Source: CAZKVU01 sp964556475 (lineage in GTDB: Bacteria > Patescibacteriota > Microgenomatia > UBA1406 > HO2-37-13b). Taken from it: DNA of 55,251 nucleotides. The stretch covers positions 1-55,251 of the forward strand of contig CAZKVU010000007.1 of NCBI GenBank assembly GCA_964556475.1. The letters are read 5' to 3'. The notes below the pieces were generated by a model, which was given only the letters and a program-made list of their open reading frames with translations, was not told the origin of the DNA and did not search any database. This document shows positions 25,652 through 34,370 of the stretch, in pieces (within the stretch, counting starts at the first letter, position 1; each line of letters begins with the position of its first letter). Made by a program: the position numbers and the translations under genes.

Positions 25652-26443
25652 CTATCCTCCCCAACTTTGATATTTTTTTAAAGCAGACTCCCATAATCTT
25701 AAAGAAACATACATAAAAGTACCCGCCAATACAAACGCTACTATAGTTAAATTTATTCCAAGTTTTCCAAATAGGCTCTGAGTTGGAAACGACATCATGA
25801 TCCCCACAGGAATAACAAAGGTAATGAGCCATCTAAATGGTTCTTGGTATATTTCAAGTGGAAACCTCCCAACAGAAGTAAGGTCGCGGTAAATCATCAC
25901 ACCGTGATCGATATTTGACGTAAGTATTCCAAAAGCCAACACAAGAATGTGAAAGGCCGTACCGATCACCATCGCATTAACAATAAGCAGGAAATACATA
26001 ACAATTGCAACCAAACTTAGTGTTGCAGAGAGCTTAATAATAAACGCAAGCGTTAGTATAACGTATAGAATGAGCACCCCAGCATCAAGTGGGTCGATCC
26101 CTCCAACAAGAACTCGTAAAAATGGGTGATACGGTTTTAAAAGAATTCCATCGAGATCGCCGCTGACAACAAGTTGTCGGAATCGATATACTTCCCGGAA
26201 AAGCAGTTGAGCTGCAGTGTCGATCACATTAAACGTCAGATAAAAAATAATCGCTTGATCAGTTGTATAGCCCTTCAAAGATGATGTTTTTGAAACAAGA
26301 AAATAGACAAAAAAGAAAAAGAGTAAAAAGCGGATAATTTTACCAAGGGTAAACAAAATCGTCCCCACAGGATAAAGTAAGATCGACTTAAGTGCATATT
26401 GTGAAAACAAGATGAATATGCGCAGATTTCGTTTTATATTCAT
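25652..26443 (-). CDS. ABC-2 type transporter permease
   Basis: 263 aa, six hydrophobic segments. FVYFLVSKTSSLKGYTTDQAIIFYLTFNVIDTAAQLLFREVYRFRQLVVSGDLDGILLKPYHPF is the typical string of the ABC-2/DUF990 permeases that work as pairs. ATG at 26443 is used because the preceding stop of the partner gene is at 26445-26447 and overlaps the start (TAACATG), as in translational coupling. It needs an ATPase; a matching one lies at 41355-42335. Confidence 0.88.
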   Translation of the reverse strand: MNIKRNLRIFILFSQYALKSILLYPVGTILFTLGKIIRFLLFFFFVYFLVSKTSSLKGYTTDQAIIFYLTFNVIDTAAQLLFREVYRFRQLVVSGDLDGILLKPYHPFLRVLVGGIDPLDAGVLILYVILTLAFIIKLSATLSLVAIVMYFLLIVNAMVIGTAFHILVLAFGILTSNIDHGVMIYRDLTSVGRFPLEIYQEPFRWLITFVIPVGIMMSFPTQSLFGKLGINLTIVAFVLAGTFMYVSLRLWESALKKYQSWGG

Positions 26444-26444
26444 G

Positions 26445-27236
26445 TTACCGCCCAAAAAAACTAAATTGATGTAATCCTTTTTTCCAAATAAATCGAGTAA
26501 GCGCATAGCTCAGGAAGCACCAGGCTCCTCCCATCAATAGGTAATACACAAGGTCATGCGGGGCTACGCCAAGGTATATACGACTCGGAAGATAGAAAAG
26601 ATATGGAAAGGGGGTTAGGAAAGATGCATAGTAAAGCGACTTGGGCAGTATATCTAACGGGAAAAAACTTCCTGCAAAGACAAGTAGGAGCATGTAAAAA
26701 ATAAACCGAGGAGCCCATACTTCATTAGACCAGAAAGCTATAAATGACATCTGCAGATTAACAAAATATGAAATAGTTGATCCGATGAGAATAAACACAC
26801 ATGTTGCAAAGAGCATAAGCAGATCAGTTTGTATAAAGACAGAGGGTTTAAGCAACGCAAGGATAATAACAATTTCAAGTATTGAAAAGATGATGTTAAG
26901 CATTTTATCGCCAAAATCCCTGGCTGCATGATATTTGAAAAATGCGAGTGGTTTGAGAATATAGTTCACGAGATCACCCTTGAGAATTTCACCGGCAATA
27001 TCTGATGTTCGGGTCGATAAGACAACGTCTGAAATGAGATTGGAAACAAGAATATATGTGAGCATATATTGCTCTGTGTACCCAAATACGTTGTTGTTAT
27101 GTGCGTACACCGCGATCCATAAATAATACTTAACCAATAAGCTGAGAAAATTGCGCAATCTCCATAAAACGAAGTTGAGCCGATACACGAAAAATTCTGA
27201 AATCGTTGTCTGAACAAGACGGAGATACACCAACAT
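26445..27236 (-). CDS. ABC-2 type transporter permease
   Basis: 263 aa, six hydrophobic segments, the same family as the downstream permease: DVVLSTRTSDIAGEILKGDLVNYILKPLAFFKYHAARDFGDK mirrors the partner's segment, and FAGSFFPLDILPKSLYYASFLTPFPYLFYLPSRIYLG is diagnostic for DUF990-type ABC-2 proteins. TATACT (27243-27248) ends six bases before the ATG, so the operon is probably leaderless. Substrate unknown. Confidence 0.88.
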   Translation of the reverse strand: MLVYLRLVQTTISEFFVYRLNFVLWRLRNFLSLLVKYYLWIAVYAHNNNVFGYTEQYMLTYILVSNLISDVVLSTRTSDIAGEILKGDLVNYILKPLAFFKYHAARDFGDKMLNIIFSILEIVIILALLKPSVFIQTDLLMLFATCVFILIGSTISYFVNLQMSFIAFWSNEVWAPRFIFYMLLLVFAGSFFPLDILPKSLYYASFLTPFPYLFYLPSRIYLGVAPHDLVYYLLMGGAWCFLSYALTRFIWKKGLHQFSFFGR

Positions 27237-27292
27237 AAAAGCAGTATACCATGAGTTGGCAAGCTATAAGACAGGGTTCTAAAGCGGTGAGT

Positions 27293-27724
27293 TTATAAGG
27301 AAAGAGCTTTCATAATCCTCTGCGGGTCCGCGCGTGACGATAGTGATTTCATTGCTATGCCGATAATAGACTTAGGGTTAGAATTATATGCATCTTGGTT
27401 TTCCGAAATTAATTTTTTTACCTCCGATTCAAGCTCTTCGTCACTCAACTGGGCAGGTAGGTACGTTGATAAGATGTCTATTTGCAGCTTATTTTGTTCA
27501 ACCAGATCAGATCGGCCTCCTTTTTCAAAAAGCGCCGATGCGTCGATGAGTTTTTTAACGGATTTTTTAATAATGTTTAAAACCTCATCATCTTCAAGTT
27601 CTTTGCGAGAACTTATTTCTTCATTTTTAATATCAGACATGAGAAATCGCAAGGTTTCGACCTTGTTGGCCTGGCCACTTTTTAATGCATCGGTAAGCTC
27701 TCCTTGAATTTTAGTTTTCAGCAT
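27293..27724 (-). CDS. GatB/YqeY domain protein
   Basis: 143 aa. MLKTKIQGELTDALKSGQANKVETLRFLMSDIKNEEI at the start and ISTYLPAQLSDEELESEVKKLI, then the C-terminal MKSLSSRADPQRIMKAL, match YqeY-type proteins, which share the tail domain of amidotransferase GatB and are linked to tRNA-dependent amidation. The ATG at 27724 is the one that starts the conserved sequence; upstream codons are not conserved family sequence. Its start region overlaps the leader of the divergent gene. Confidence 0.92.
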   Translation of the reverse strand: MLKTKIQGELTDALKSGQANKVETLRFLMSDIKNEEISSRKELEDDEVLNIIKKSVKKLIDASALFEKGGRSDLVEQNKLQIDILSTYLPAQLSDEELESEVKKLISENQDAYNSNPKSIIGIAMKSLSSRADPQRIMKALSL

Positions 27725-27739
27725 ATTATGATTGGGCTT

Positions 27740-28147
27740 ATGAAAAAGTCTGCTCTTGATATTATAAAACAAATCATGAATGAAGTCGAGGCAGAGCTGC
27801 CTACTCAGGAAAATATGCTCAAAGATGTCCAGATGATGGGTTTTAAAATCCGTCAAGTTACCGGCGACATGTCATCTCTCGCAAGCTTTGACAGTAATGT
27901 TATTGAGTCGCTCTGGAAAATTGGGAAAATCGATGAAATTATCAGCAGCCATTTTGATTCTCTTGACGAGGATGATCAAGATCGTTTGCTTGACTATCTT
28001 CATTCAATTGAAAGCGAAACAGAGCATAACTTGCAGAAATCGATAAAAACTAAAAAACTCGCCCCGAGAACCAGTGAAAAAAAGCGAAATAATAATGTTC
28101 TTAAATTGGAGGTATTCAAAAACTTCGATGACACCTTTGTCAATTGA
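27740..28147 (+). CDS. Hypothetical acidic protein
   Basis: 135 aa, mostly helical and acidic, unrecognised. MKKSALDIIKQIMNEVEAELPTQENM and FDSLDEDDQDRLLDYLHSIESETEH are the main parts, ending in a basic segment (KKLAPRTSEKKRNN). Start at 27740 is chosen by protein pattern; 27728 is also possible. Divergent from YqeY with the start regions almost touching. It is followed after 12 bp by the exonuclease gene, possibly cotranscribed. Function unknown. Confidence 0.65.
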   Translation: MKKSALDIIKQIMNEVEAELPTQENMLKDVQMMGFKIRQVTGDMSSLASFDSNVIESLWKIGKIDEIISSHFDSLDEDDQDRLLDYLHSIESETEHNLQKSIKTKKLAPRTSEKKRNNNVLKLEVFKNFDDTFVN

Positions 28148-28159
28148 TATTTGAGCATC

Positions 28160-28738
28160 ATGAGTCGCCCAATTATCATTGACTTTGAGACAAAAAAATC
28201 TTTTCGAGAAACTACAAAGCACCAGGAACTCGGCATCTCAGTAGCGTGTGCGTATGATTACAAGTCTGGTAAGTACAATTTGTATGAAGAATCAGAACTT
28301 CCGAAGCTGTTTAAATTACTCGAAGAAGCTTCCTTGGTTGTGGGATACAATATAGATGGATTTGATCTTCCGGTTCTACAAGCATACTATCCAGGAGACG
28401 TTAAGCAATTTAAAACATTTGATTTGTTGTCGGATATTAAGAATAAATTAGGGAGAAGATTGCCCTTGGATAATTGTGCACAAACAACACTTAACAAAGG
28501 TAAGTCTGGGCATGGTTTGCGGGCAATTCAACTCTATAAAGAAGGTAAGATGGACGAGTTGAAAAGTTATTGCAAGGATGACGTTGAGATAACAAAGGAG
28601 CTTTTTGAATATGGTGCAAAAAATGGATGTATTTATTATCTTGATGTTACTGAAAAAAAAGAGATACGTGTTTCGTGGGAGAGGTATCTTTCGTATAAGG
28701 ATACCTCACAGAGTGTTTCCTTGACGCTTCCTTTCTGA
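28160..28738 (+). CDS. DEDD-family 3'-5' exonuclease-like (RNase H fold)
   Basis: 192 aa. Exo motif I IIIDFETKKS (Asp/Glu), motif II GYNIDGFDLPVLQAY (NxxxFD), motif III KSYCKDDVEITKELF (YxxxD) in correct order for the DEDDy exonucleases, similar to predicted YprB-like nucleases. Substrate unknown. The ATG is preceded by GATATT eight bases away. An upstream TTG three codons earlier is not needed. Confidence 0.85.
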   Translation: MSRPIIIDFETKKSFRETTKHQELGISVACAYDYKSGKYNLYEESELPKLFKLLEEASLVVGYNIDGFDLPVLQAYYPGDVKQFKTFDLLSDIKNKLGRRLPLDNCAQTTLNKGKSGHGLRAIQLYKEGKMDELKSYCKDDVEITKELFEYGAKNGCIYYLDVTEKKEIRVSWERYLSYKDTSQSVSLTLPF

Positions 28739-28788
28739 ATGAGAAATAAGCCACGATTTGAGGCTTTCTATGATATACTGAAATTGCC

Positions 28789-29709
28789 GTGAATATAGAC
28801 AAGTTTAAAAAAATAATTATCGCGGCCCGTCCTAATCAATGGGTCAAAAACCTTATAATATTTACTCCGCTATTGTTTTCAGGAAAACTTTTCTCTCTTG
28901 AGGCTCTCGTACCAACAACAATCGGGTTTATGCTTTTTTGTTTACTTTCATCAACATCATATATTCTGAATGACATCATTGATTATCCATATGATAAAAA
29001 ACACCCGGCAAAGAGAAAAAGGCCTATTGCAGCAGGAACCCTAAGCATCCCGGATGCAACATTTGTAGTATTTGTTTTGTCGCTTACATCGTTAACATTG
29101 TCGCTCTGGTTTTCAATTCCGTTTTTCTTTGTAGCGTTTATTTTTTTGGTCCTGCATTTTTTTTATTCACTGTATTTCAAAACAAAACCAATATTGGATA
29201 TTTTTGCAATCTCATTTTCATTCATGTTAAGGGCATTTGCTGGACAGGTTATAACAGGGTATCACATTCAAATTTGGCTTATTTTAACGATTTTCTTTAT
29301 TTCACTATTTATCGCCTCGGTTAAAAGACATGCTGAGTTTGTTAATCACGGAGAAGAAACCCGTTCATCATTACACAACTATCGTGAGTCGTTACTTTTA
29401 TTCTTGAGCGCAACGTTTGCAACATTAACCATTACAACATATTCTCTGTACACGTTTTTGGAAAAGCCTCCAATTATTAAAACGCCGCTATCAGAGATAA
29501 TCGCCACGATGTTGCCTGATTTTGAAGCGCGTAAATGGTCAATGGTAACAATACCTCTTGTTGTTTACGGCATCGCGCGTTATGGTCAATTACTCTATAC
29601 CAGAGATCAAGGAGAGGCCCCAGAGAAAATCATTACCCAGGATAAGCCACTTTTGGCAACCATGTTTTTATGGGGACTGATTGTTATATCGCTCATTTAC
29701 GCATTTTAG
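28789..29709 (+). CDS. UbiA-family prenyl-phosphate transferase (decaprenyl-phosphate phosphoribosyltransferase-like)
   Basis: 306 aa, about nine membrane helices. RPNQWVKNLIIFTPLLFSG (residues about 14-32), the Asp-rich NDIIDYPYDKKHPAKRKRPIA (about 64-84) and LDIFAISFSFMLRAFAG (about 138-154) are the hallmarks of the branch that moves phosphoribose onto a polyprenyl phosphate (as in mycobacteria). It would make a lipid-linked pentose donor for cell-envelope glycans. GTG start; TATACT ends nine bases before it with TG upstream. Confidence 0.9.
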   Translation: MNIDKFKKIIIAARPNQWVKNLIIFTPLLFSGKLFSLEALVPTTIGFMLFCLLSSTSYILNDIIDYPYDKKHPAKRKRPIAAGTLSIPDATFVVFVLSLTSLTLSLWFSIPFFFVAFIFLVLHFFYSLYFKTKPILDIFAISFSFMLRAFAGQVITGYHIQIWLILTIFFISLFIASVKRHAEFVNHGEETRSSLHNYRESLLLFLSATFATLTITTYSLYTFLEKPPIIKTPLSEIIATMLPDFEARKWSMVTIPLVVYGIARYGQLLYTRDQGEAPEKIITQDKPLLATMFLWGLIVISLIYAF

Positions 29710-29763
29710 CTTTTCTTATTAGAACAGCCTTCCCTTAAGCATATTCAGGTATAATATATGTAT

Positions 29764-30381
29764 ATGAACGCATATATTATCGATACCAATATGTTTTTTA
29801 ATCTGGAAGTTAAATCTGGATTGGGGAATAGCCCGAAGGAAATTATCGAGGAAATAACAAGGCTTGGTAAAGCTCTTAAAGCTCGTAATGAGGGTGTTTT
29901 TTATATGCCTCCCCGCATAATGGAGGAGTTTCTTACATTCGTAGATGTGCAAGAGCAATATGTAAAGCAATTTATGTCAGTAGTTGTTGTGAAAGCCCCA
30001 AATACCACGAATATGCAATTTGCTGCAGATGTTTTTTATAAACTTGTTGAAGAAATGAGACATCGATCATATCGAGGACTCCAGGTTGCTGAGGAAGAGG
30101 TGCTCAGCGCAGGAAAAGATATGTCTGGGAAAATTAATCTTGATCATATATCTTATCAGAAAGCCATAGGAGAACATACGTCAAAATTACGAGAGAGGTA
30201 TCGTCAAGCGACGCGATTTAAGTTTCTTGATAGCGTTGCCGACCTAGATTTACTCATGTTGGCGCGAGAGCTTGATGGTGTTATTATTACATCAGACGAA
30301 GGGGTGACACGTTGGGCTCGAATCTTTGGCGTTAAAGAGATTGTACCGCAGGTTCTGAAGGAGCACTTTGCTCATGTGTAG
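29764..30381 (+). CDS. PIN-domain protein similar to RNA ligase partner proteins
   Basis: 205 aa. Opening YIIDTNMFFN (PIN Asp), MPPRIMEEFLTF, then VFYKLVEEMRHRSYRGLQVAEEEV and LRERYRQATRFKFLDSVADLDLLMLARELDGVIITSDEGVTRWARIFGV (PIN acidic residues). The last block matches the RNA ligase partner family, which in archaea and some bacteria lies beside an RNA ligase; no ligase is visible here. Start ATG at 29764, two codons below an ATG, because TATAAT (29750-29755) then ends eight bases away. Overlaps the convergent next gene by 50 bp. Confidence 0.82.
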   Translation: MNAYIIDTNMFFNLEVKSGLGNSPKEIIEEITRLGKALKARNEGVFYMPPRIMEEFLTFVDVQEQYVKQFMSVVVVKAPNTTNMQFAADVFYKLVEEMRHRSYRGLQVAEEEVLSAGKDMSGKINLDHISYQKAIGEHTSKLRERYRQATRFKFLDSVADLDLLMLARELDGVIITSDEGVTRWARIFGVKEIVPQVLKEHFAHV

Positions 30382-30994
30382 TCTTATGTTCATTTGTGGC
30401 TTCATAATCATCTGATTCAGGCATCAGATTTGTTAATATATCCGACAGTTTATCAGCAAATGTTTTATTTGGTTTTTCTAGAAATATAAGATGATCAGAT
30501 AGGAGCTTAAGTACTTTTTCCTTTTCCTGAGGCTCCTTAATAACGAGATAAATATGCTGTGAATACGGGGCATGACTGACAATTATTAACTGCTCGTAAT
30601 CAAATCTCCTCATAAAGTAAAAGTGTGATAAAAATTCCCATCGATAGGTTTCGTGTGGGGTTTGAATACCGAACTTTGTGATTTTATTCTCGACAATGGG
30701 AGGCGGGGTAATAGTTAACACATAGAAAAGGAAAAGAACGGCGCCGATTGGCAGAATGAGTATTCTTTCACCGAGGAAAAAAGCAATAAGACAAAGTAAA
30801 AGCCCCAAAGCGAAATAAAAACGCATTACGCCCTTGGATGTTTTTTTATAGGCACGCAACGGGGCCTTCCATGAATAAATGACTTGAGGATTTAAACTAT
30901 CGTGCGAGCTCTGATCAGGAGCAACAGTGCTTTGATTACCATTAGCCGTGCCTTTTTCTTCCTGTATTTTCTGACGAATTTCTTCTGGATTCAT
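30332..30994 (-). CDS. Membrane protein of unknown function
   Basis: 220 aa. Two hydrophobic helices (MRFYFALGLLLCLIAFFLG and ILILPIGAVLFLFYVL), a hydrophilic N-terminus and a later domain with IVENKITKFGIQTPHETYRWEFLSHFYFMRRFDYEQLIIV that resembles a small PH-like fold, and an acidic tail. Convergent overlap of 50 bp with the PIN gene. ATG chosen four codons into the open frame (MNPEEIR). Confidence 0.7.
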   Translation of the reverse strand: MNPEEIRQKIQEEKGTANGNQSTVAPDQSSHDSLNPQVIYSWKAPLRAYKKTSKGVMRFYFALGLLLCLIAFFLGERILILPIGAVLFLFYVLTITPPPIVENKITKFGIQTPHETYRWEFLSHFYFMRRFDYEQLIIVSHAPYSQHIYLVIKEPQEKEKVLKLLSDHLIFLEKPNKTFADKLSDILTNLMPESDDYEATNEHKTTHEQSAPSEPAVQSL

Positions 30995-31006
30995 AGGAGT
31001 TATCAC

Positions 31007-31379
31007 TCATTATGTTGCATTTATAAAATAAAGTCAACTTTTAACAAGTTGGGGCTTTCTATTGACGTTGTTATCTCAAGAGGAGTTTTTATTGAGCAGT
31101 GGTTATGGCAGACGTGATTTATATAGGACAATCATATCGCAATTATAGATTGACTTATTTTGAAAGGTAAAACCAGCAATGTGTTCAAATTTTTTCAGGA
31201 AAACCAGGCCCATTTTTAGGCTTATAGAAAACGTAGCCTCAATAAAAGAAGGGTGATCCATTTTGATATATTAGTTAGGTCTTGACACGCCCTGGGTAGT
31301 GTTGGTAAAAAGAGTTACACACAAAATGTGTGAAACTCAAAAGTGAGATTTTATTGAAAATTAATACGTACAGAAAAAA
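31007..31379. other. Gene-free stretch with nrdR promoter region
   Basis: 373 bp without a credible gene. It holds the TTGACA at 31282-31287 and the palindromes at 31285-31338 described separately. A weak stem AGGCT...AGCCT around 31210-31240 was seen without a T-run. No RNA gene recognised. Confidence 0.6.
31282..31338 (+). promoter_or_regulatory. Putative NrdR-controlled promoter with tandem palindromes
   Basis: TTGACA (31282-31287) with a weak TAAAAA 18 bp downstream. ACAC-N10-GTGT (31285-31302) overlaps the -35, and a near-perfect palindrome GAGTTACACACA-AAA-TGTGTGAAACTC (31312-31338) lies after the -10. Centres are about 31.5 bp apart, as in paired NrdR boxes. The matches to the 16-bp NrdR box are imperfect. 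The palindrome may also form an RNA hairpin at the start of the transcript. Confidence 0.5.
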
Positions 31380-31826
31380 ATGCATTGCATATTTTGCGGC
31401 CACGATAACACTGATGTTGTTGAGACGCGAACATCAGACGACGGCATGACCGTGAGAAGGCGGCGTGAATGTGCGAAGTGCATTAAGCGGTTTACAACAT
31501 ATGAGCGTGTTGAGCAATTGCCGATAATCGTCATTAAAAGAGATGGACGGAGAGAGCGCTTTGACCCAGACAAACTCAAAAATGGCATTATCAAGTCAAC
31601 CGGAAAGACAACAATTACGCTTGAACAGGTTGAAACAATCGTTCGCAACGTTGAAGCAGATTTAAAACAGGGTGAATCAACAGAGCTTGACAGTGCACGT
31701 ATCGGAGAGCTCGTTGCTGATCAGTTAAAAGATTTAGATAAGGTGGCATATATTAGGTTTGCATCGGTGTTTAGGCGCTTTGTTGACGTTGAGGATTTCG
31801 AGAAAGAACTGAAGAAACTTTTATAA
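31380..31826 (+). CDS. nrdR: Transcriptional repressor NrdR
   Basis: 148 aa. Zinc ribbon MHCIFCGHDNTDVVETR...RRRRECAKCIKRFTTYE (Cys pairs at 3/6 and 31/34), then an ATP-cone domain (IVIKRDGRRERFDPDKLKNGIIKS...). NrdR represses ribonucleotide reductase genes when (d)ATP signals sufficiency. It precedes nrdJ by 34 bp, the arrangement known in Streptomyces nrdRJ. Probably autoregulated through the palindromes upstream. Confidence 0.97.
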   Translation: MHCIFCGHDNTDVVETRTSDDGMTVRRRRECAKCIKRFTTYERVEQLPIIVIKRDGRRERFDPDKLKNGIIKSTGKTTITLEQVETIVRNVEADLKQGESTELDSARIGELVADQLKDLDKVAYIRFASVFRRFVDVEDFEKELKKLL

Positions 31827-31860
31827 GTAAATAACATTATAAATTTATTAATTTTTGTCT

Positions 31861-34329
31861 ATGAAATTGTCAGGGCTCTCTAATAAAATCTTTCTCGATC
31901 GCTATTCACTTAAGGATATTGATGGCAAACCCGTTGAGCAGAGCCCGGACGATATGTGGAAAAGAGTTGCACGAGGAATCTCAAAGCAGGAGAAGACAGC
32001 AACTCTCCAAAAAAAATGGGAGAAGAATTTTTATGATGTGCTTAAAGACTTTAAGTTTGTGCCAGGTGGGCGTATTCTTTCAGGGGCAGGAACTGACTAC
32101 AAAGTAACATACTTCAATTGTTTTGTTATCCCTTCACCACATGATTCGCGAGGCGGTATTCTGGCTGCTCTCAATCAGCTTGTAGAGATTCAGGCACGAT
32201 CAGGAGGAGTTGGTTTGAATTTGTCTTCGTTACGACCCCGCGGTGCTCGTGTAAAAACTGTAAACGGAACGTCGTCAGGCCCCGTAACATGGGCTGGGCT
32301 TTTTTCATACGCAACCCACGACGTTGTGCAACAAGGTGGAACACGCCGCGGCGCAACGATGCTTATGCTGTGGGATTGGCACCCAGATGTCGAGGAATTT
32401 ATTACTGTTAAGCAGGATCTGAGCAAGATTCATGGGGCGAATTTATCTGTATGTGTGTCTGATGAATTTATGGAGGCTGTTAAAAGAGATGCAGACTGGG
32501 ATTTAATGTACCCGGATATTGATGATCCTAAGTACGACACTGAATGGAAAGGTGAACTAGATGAATGGAAAAAGCTTGGTGGAAAAATAAAAATATATAA
32601 GACGGTAAAAGCACGATACTTGTGGGATTTAATTTGTACAGCAGCTTGGCGCTCTGCAGAGCCCGGACTTCATTTCCTGGGAAGAAGCAACAAACATGGA
32701 AACACATGGTATTTTGAAAAACTTGTCGCAACGAATCCTTGTGGCGAACAACCACTTGGACCATGGGCAGTCTGTAATCTTGGGGCAATGAACTTAAGCG
32801 CTTATGTTGAAAATGAAAAGTTCGACTTTGATAGTTTTGGTAAGGATGTTAAGGTTGCCATGCGTTTTCTTGATAACGTGATAGATGATACATTTTATTT
32901 CTTCAAAGAAAATGAATTATGTGCAAAAGATATTCGTCGAACAGGGCTGGGAATCATGGGTATTGCAGATGCTTTGATTAAAATGAAAATCCGCTACGGC
33001 GCAAACGAGTCGCTCCCGATTGTGAATAAAATCTTCAAGACATTAAGAGATAGCGCTTACGAAGCGTCTGTTGAAATTGCACATGAGAAAGGATCATTCC
33101 CGAAGTTTAATAAAGAAAAATATTTACAAGGACACTTTATTCAACAGCTTCCAAAAAGTGTACAAAAAGGAATTGCAAAATATGGCATTCGTAACGCGGT
33201 TCTTTTAACCATCGCACCAACAGGAACAACAAGCATGCTTGCAGGAGTTTCATCAGGCATTGAGCCGGTATATGAATTTTCCTTCAAGCGACGATGGAGA
33301 GGTGGAGAAGAAATCGTCTATCATCCACTCTTTGAACAATGGAAAGCGAAAAATCCAGAAGCAGAAAAACCATCATATTTTGTGAGTGCAAATGATCTAA
33401 CACCAGCAGAACATGTTAAAGTACAAGCGATCGCACAGGAGTTTATAGATTCTTCAATTTCCAAAACAGTCAACGCTCCAAACAACCACACTGTTGAAGA
33501 TGTAAAGAATCTATACATGATGGCGTACGATATGGGGTTAAAGGGAATTACATACATGAGAGACGGATCACGACAGGGTGTTTTGGAAAGAACCGATACA
33601 GATCAAAAAAAACAGGAAGAGTCACAAACAGCTCAACAAGAAGCCCCAAAGCCAGAGATGCACAAACCGCTTGTTAACATCATCCCTCGTCCGATGGTCG
33701 CACATGGAACAACGTATAAAATGCAAACTCCAGTTGGGGTAGCGTACATCACCATCAACACCGATGAAAACAACGAGCCGCTCGAAGTGTTTATTAATGG
33801 AGTTGGCAAAGCAGGATCAGATCTATTCGCAATGGCAGAAGGTCTTGGAAGGATGATTTCACTGAATTTGCGACTTGCAACACATATGTCTCGCGAGCAA
33901 AAGATCAGGAAAATCATTGATGAGCTACTTAATATCGGAGGCGCAAGCGTCATGGGCTTTGGCAAAAACCAAATTCGAAGTTTGCCAGATGCTGTTGCAA
34001 AAGCCTTAAGCATGAAGTACAAACTCAATGGTTTTGGAGATAAAGCAAAGGCATCTTTAACAGACGAACACATAGCGAACGGCAACGGTCATACGAACGG
34101 TCATACAAATGGCCACACTGTCGAGGAAATCAAAAAAGTTCTTATTGATGAAAACAAGGATGCGATTACGGCCCTCGCTGAAGGACAAATTGCTGTTCAG
34201 GCAATGGCGCTGGAAGAAATAGACAAACCAATGACAACGCACGATATTTGTCCGGAGTGCGGAGCAGCATCAATGGTATATGAAGAAGGATGTCAGAAAT
34301 GCTATAGCTGCGGTGCCTCAAAGTGTTAA
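31861..34329 (+). CDS. nrdJ: Adenosylcobalamin-dependent (class II) ribonucleotide reductase
   Basis: 822 aa. Makes deoxyribonucleotides using adenosyl-B12 in place of an R2 subunit. FNCFVIPSPHDSRGGI (first redox Cys), NPCGEQPLGPWAVCNLGAMNL (active-site Cys and second redox Cys region), and APTGTTSMLAGVSSGIEPVYEF are class II signatures. The C-terminal part contains a His-rich NGHTNGHTNGH linker and a zinc-ribbon tail CPECGA...CQKCYSCGASKC that re-reduces the active site. Start: ATG at 31861, two codons after a possible TTG. Operon with nrdR upstream and PduO downstream after 41 bp. Confidence 0.98.
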   Translation: MKLSGLSNKIFLDRYSLKDIDGKPVEQSPDDMWKRVARGISKQEKTATLQKKWEKNFYDVLKDFKFVPGGRILSGAGTDYKVTYFNCFVIPSPHDSRGGILAALNQLVEIQARSGGVGLNLSSLRPRGARVKTVNGTSSGPVTWAGLFSYATHDVVQQGGTRRGATMLMLWDWHPDVEEFITVKQDLSKIHGANLSVCVSDEFMEAVKRDADWDLMYPDIDDPKYDTEWKGELDEWKKLGGKIKIYKTVKARYLWDLICTAAWRSAEPGLHFLGRSNKHGNTWYFEKLVATNPCGEQPLGPWAVCNLGAMNLSAYVENEKFDFDSFGKDVKVAMRFLDNVIDDTFYFFKENELCAKDIRRTGLGIMGIADALIKMKIRYGANESLPIVNKIFKTLRDSAYEASVEIAHEKGSFPKFNKEKYLQGHFIQQLPKSVQKGIAKYGIRNAVLLTIAPTGTTSMLAGVSSGIEPVYEFSFKRRWRGGEEIVYHPLFEQWKAKNPEAEKPSYFVSANDLTPAEHVKVQAIAQEFIDSSISKTVNAPNNHTVEDVKNLYMMAYDMGLKGITYMRDGSRQGVLERTDTDQKKQEESQTAQQEAPKPEMHKPLVNIIPRPMVAHGTTYKMQTPVGVAYITINTDENNEPLEVFINGVGKAGSDLFAMAEGLGRMISLNLRLATHMSREQKIRKIIDELLNIGGASVMGFGKNQIRSLPDAVAKALSMKYKLNGFGDKAKASLTDEHIANGNGHTNGHTNGHTVEEIKKVLIDENKDAITALAEGQIAVQAMALEEIDKPMTTHDICPECGAASMVYEEGCQKCYSCGASKC

Positions 34330-34370
34330 GACGCTAAGTATCAAGCTTGAGATGGTAGAATAGGTGACTT

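Noticed and set aside
31007..31281. Possible structured RNA in the 275 bp before the nrdR promoter
   Set aside because: Only a weak 5-bp stem and no conserved RNA signature.
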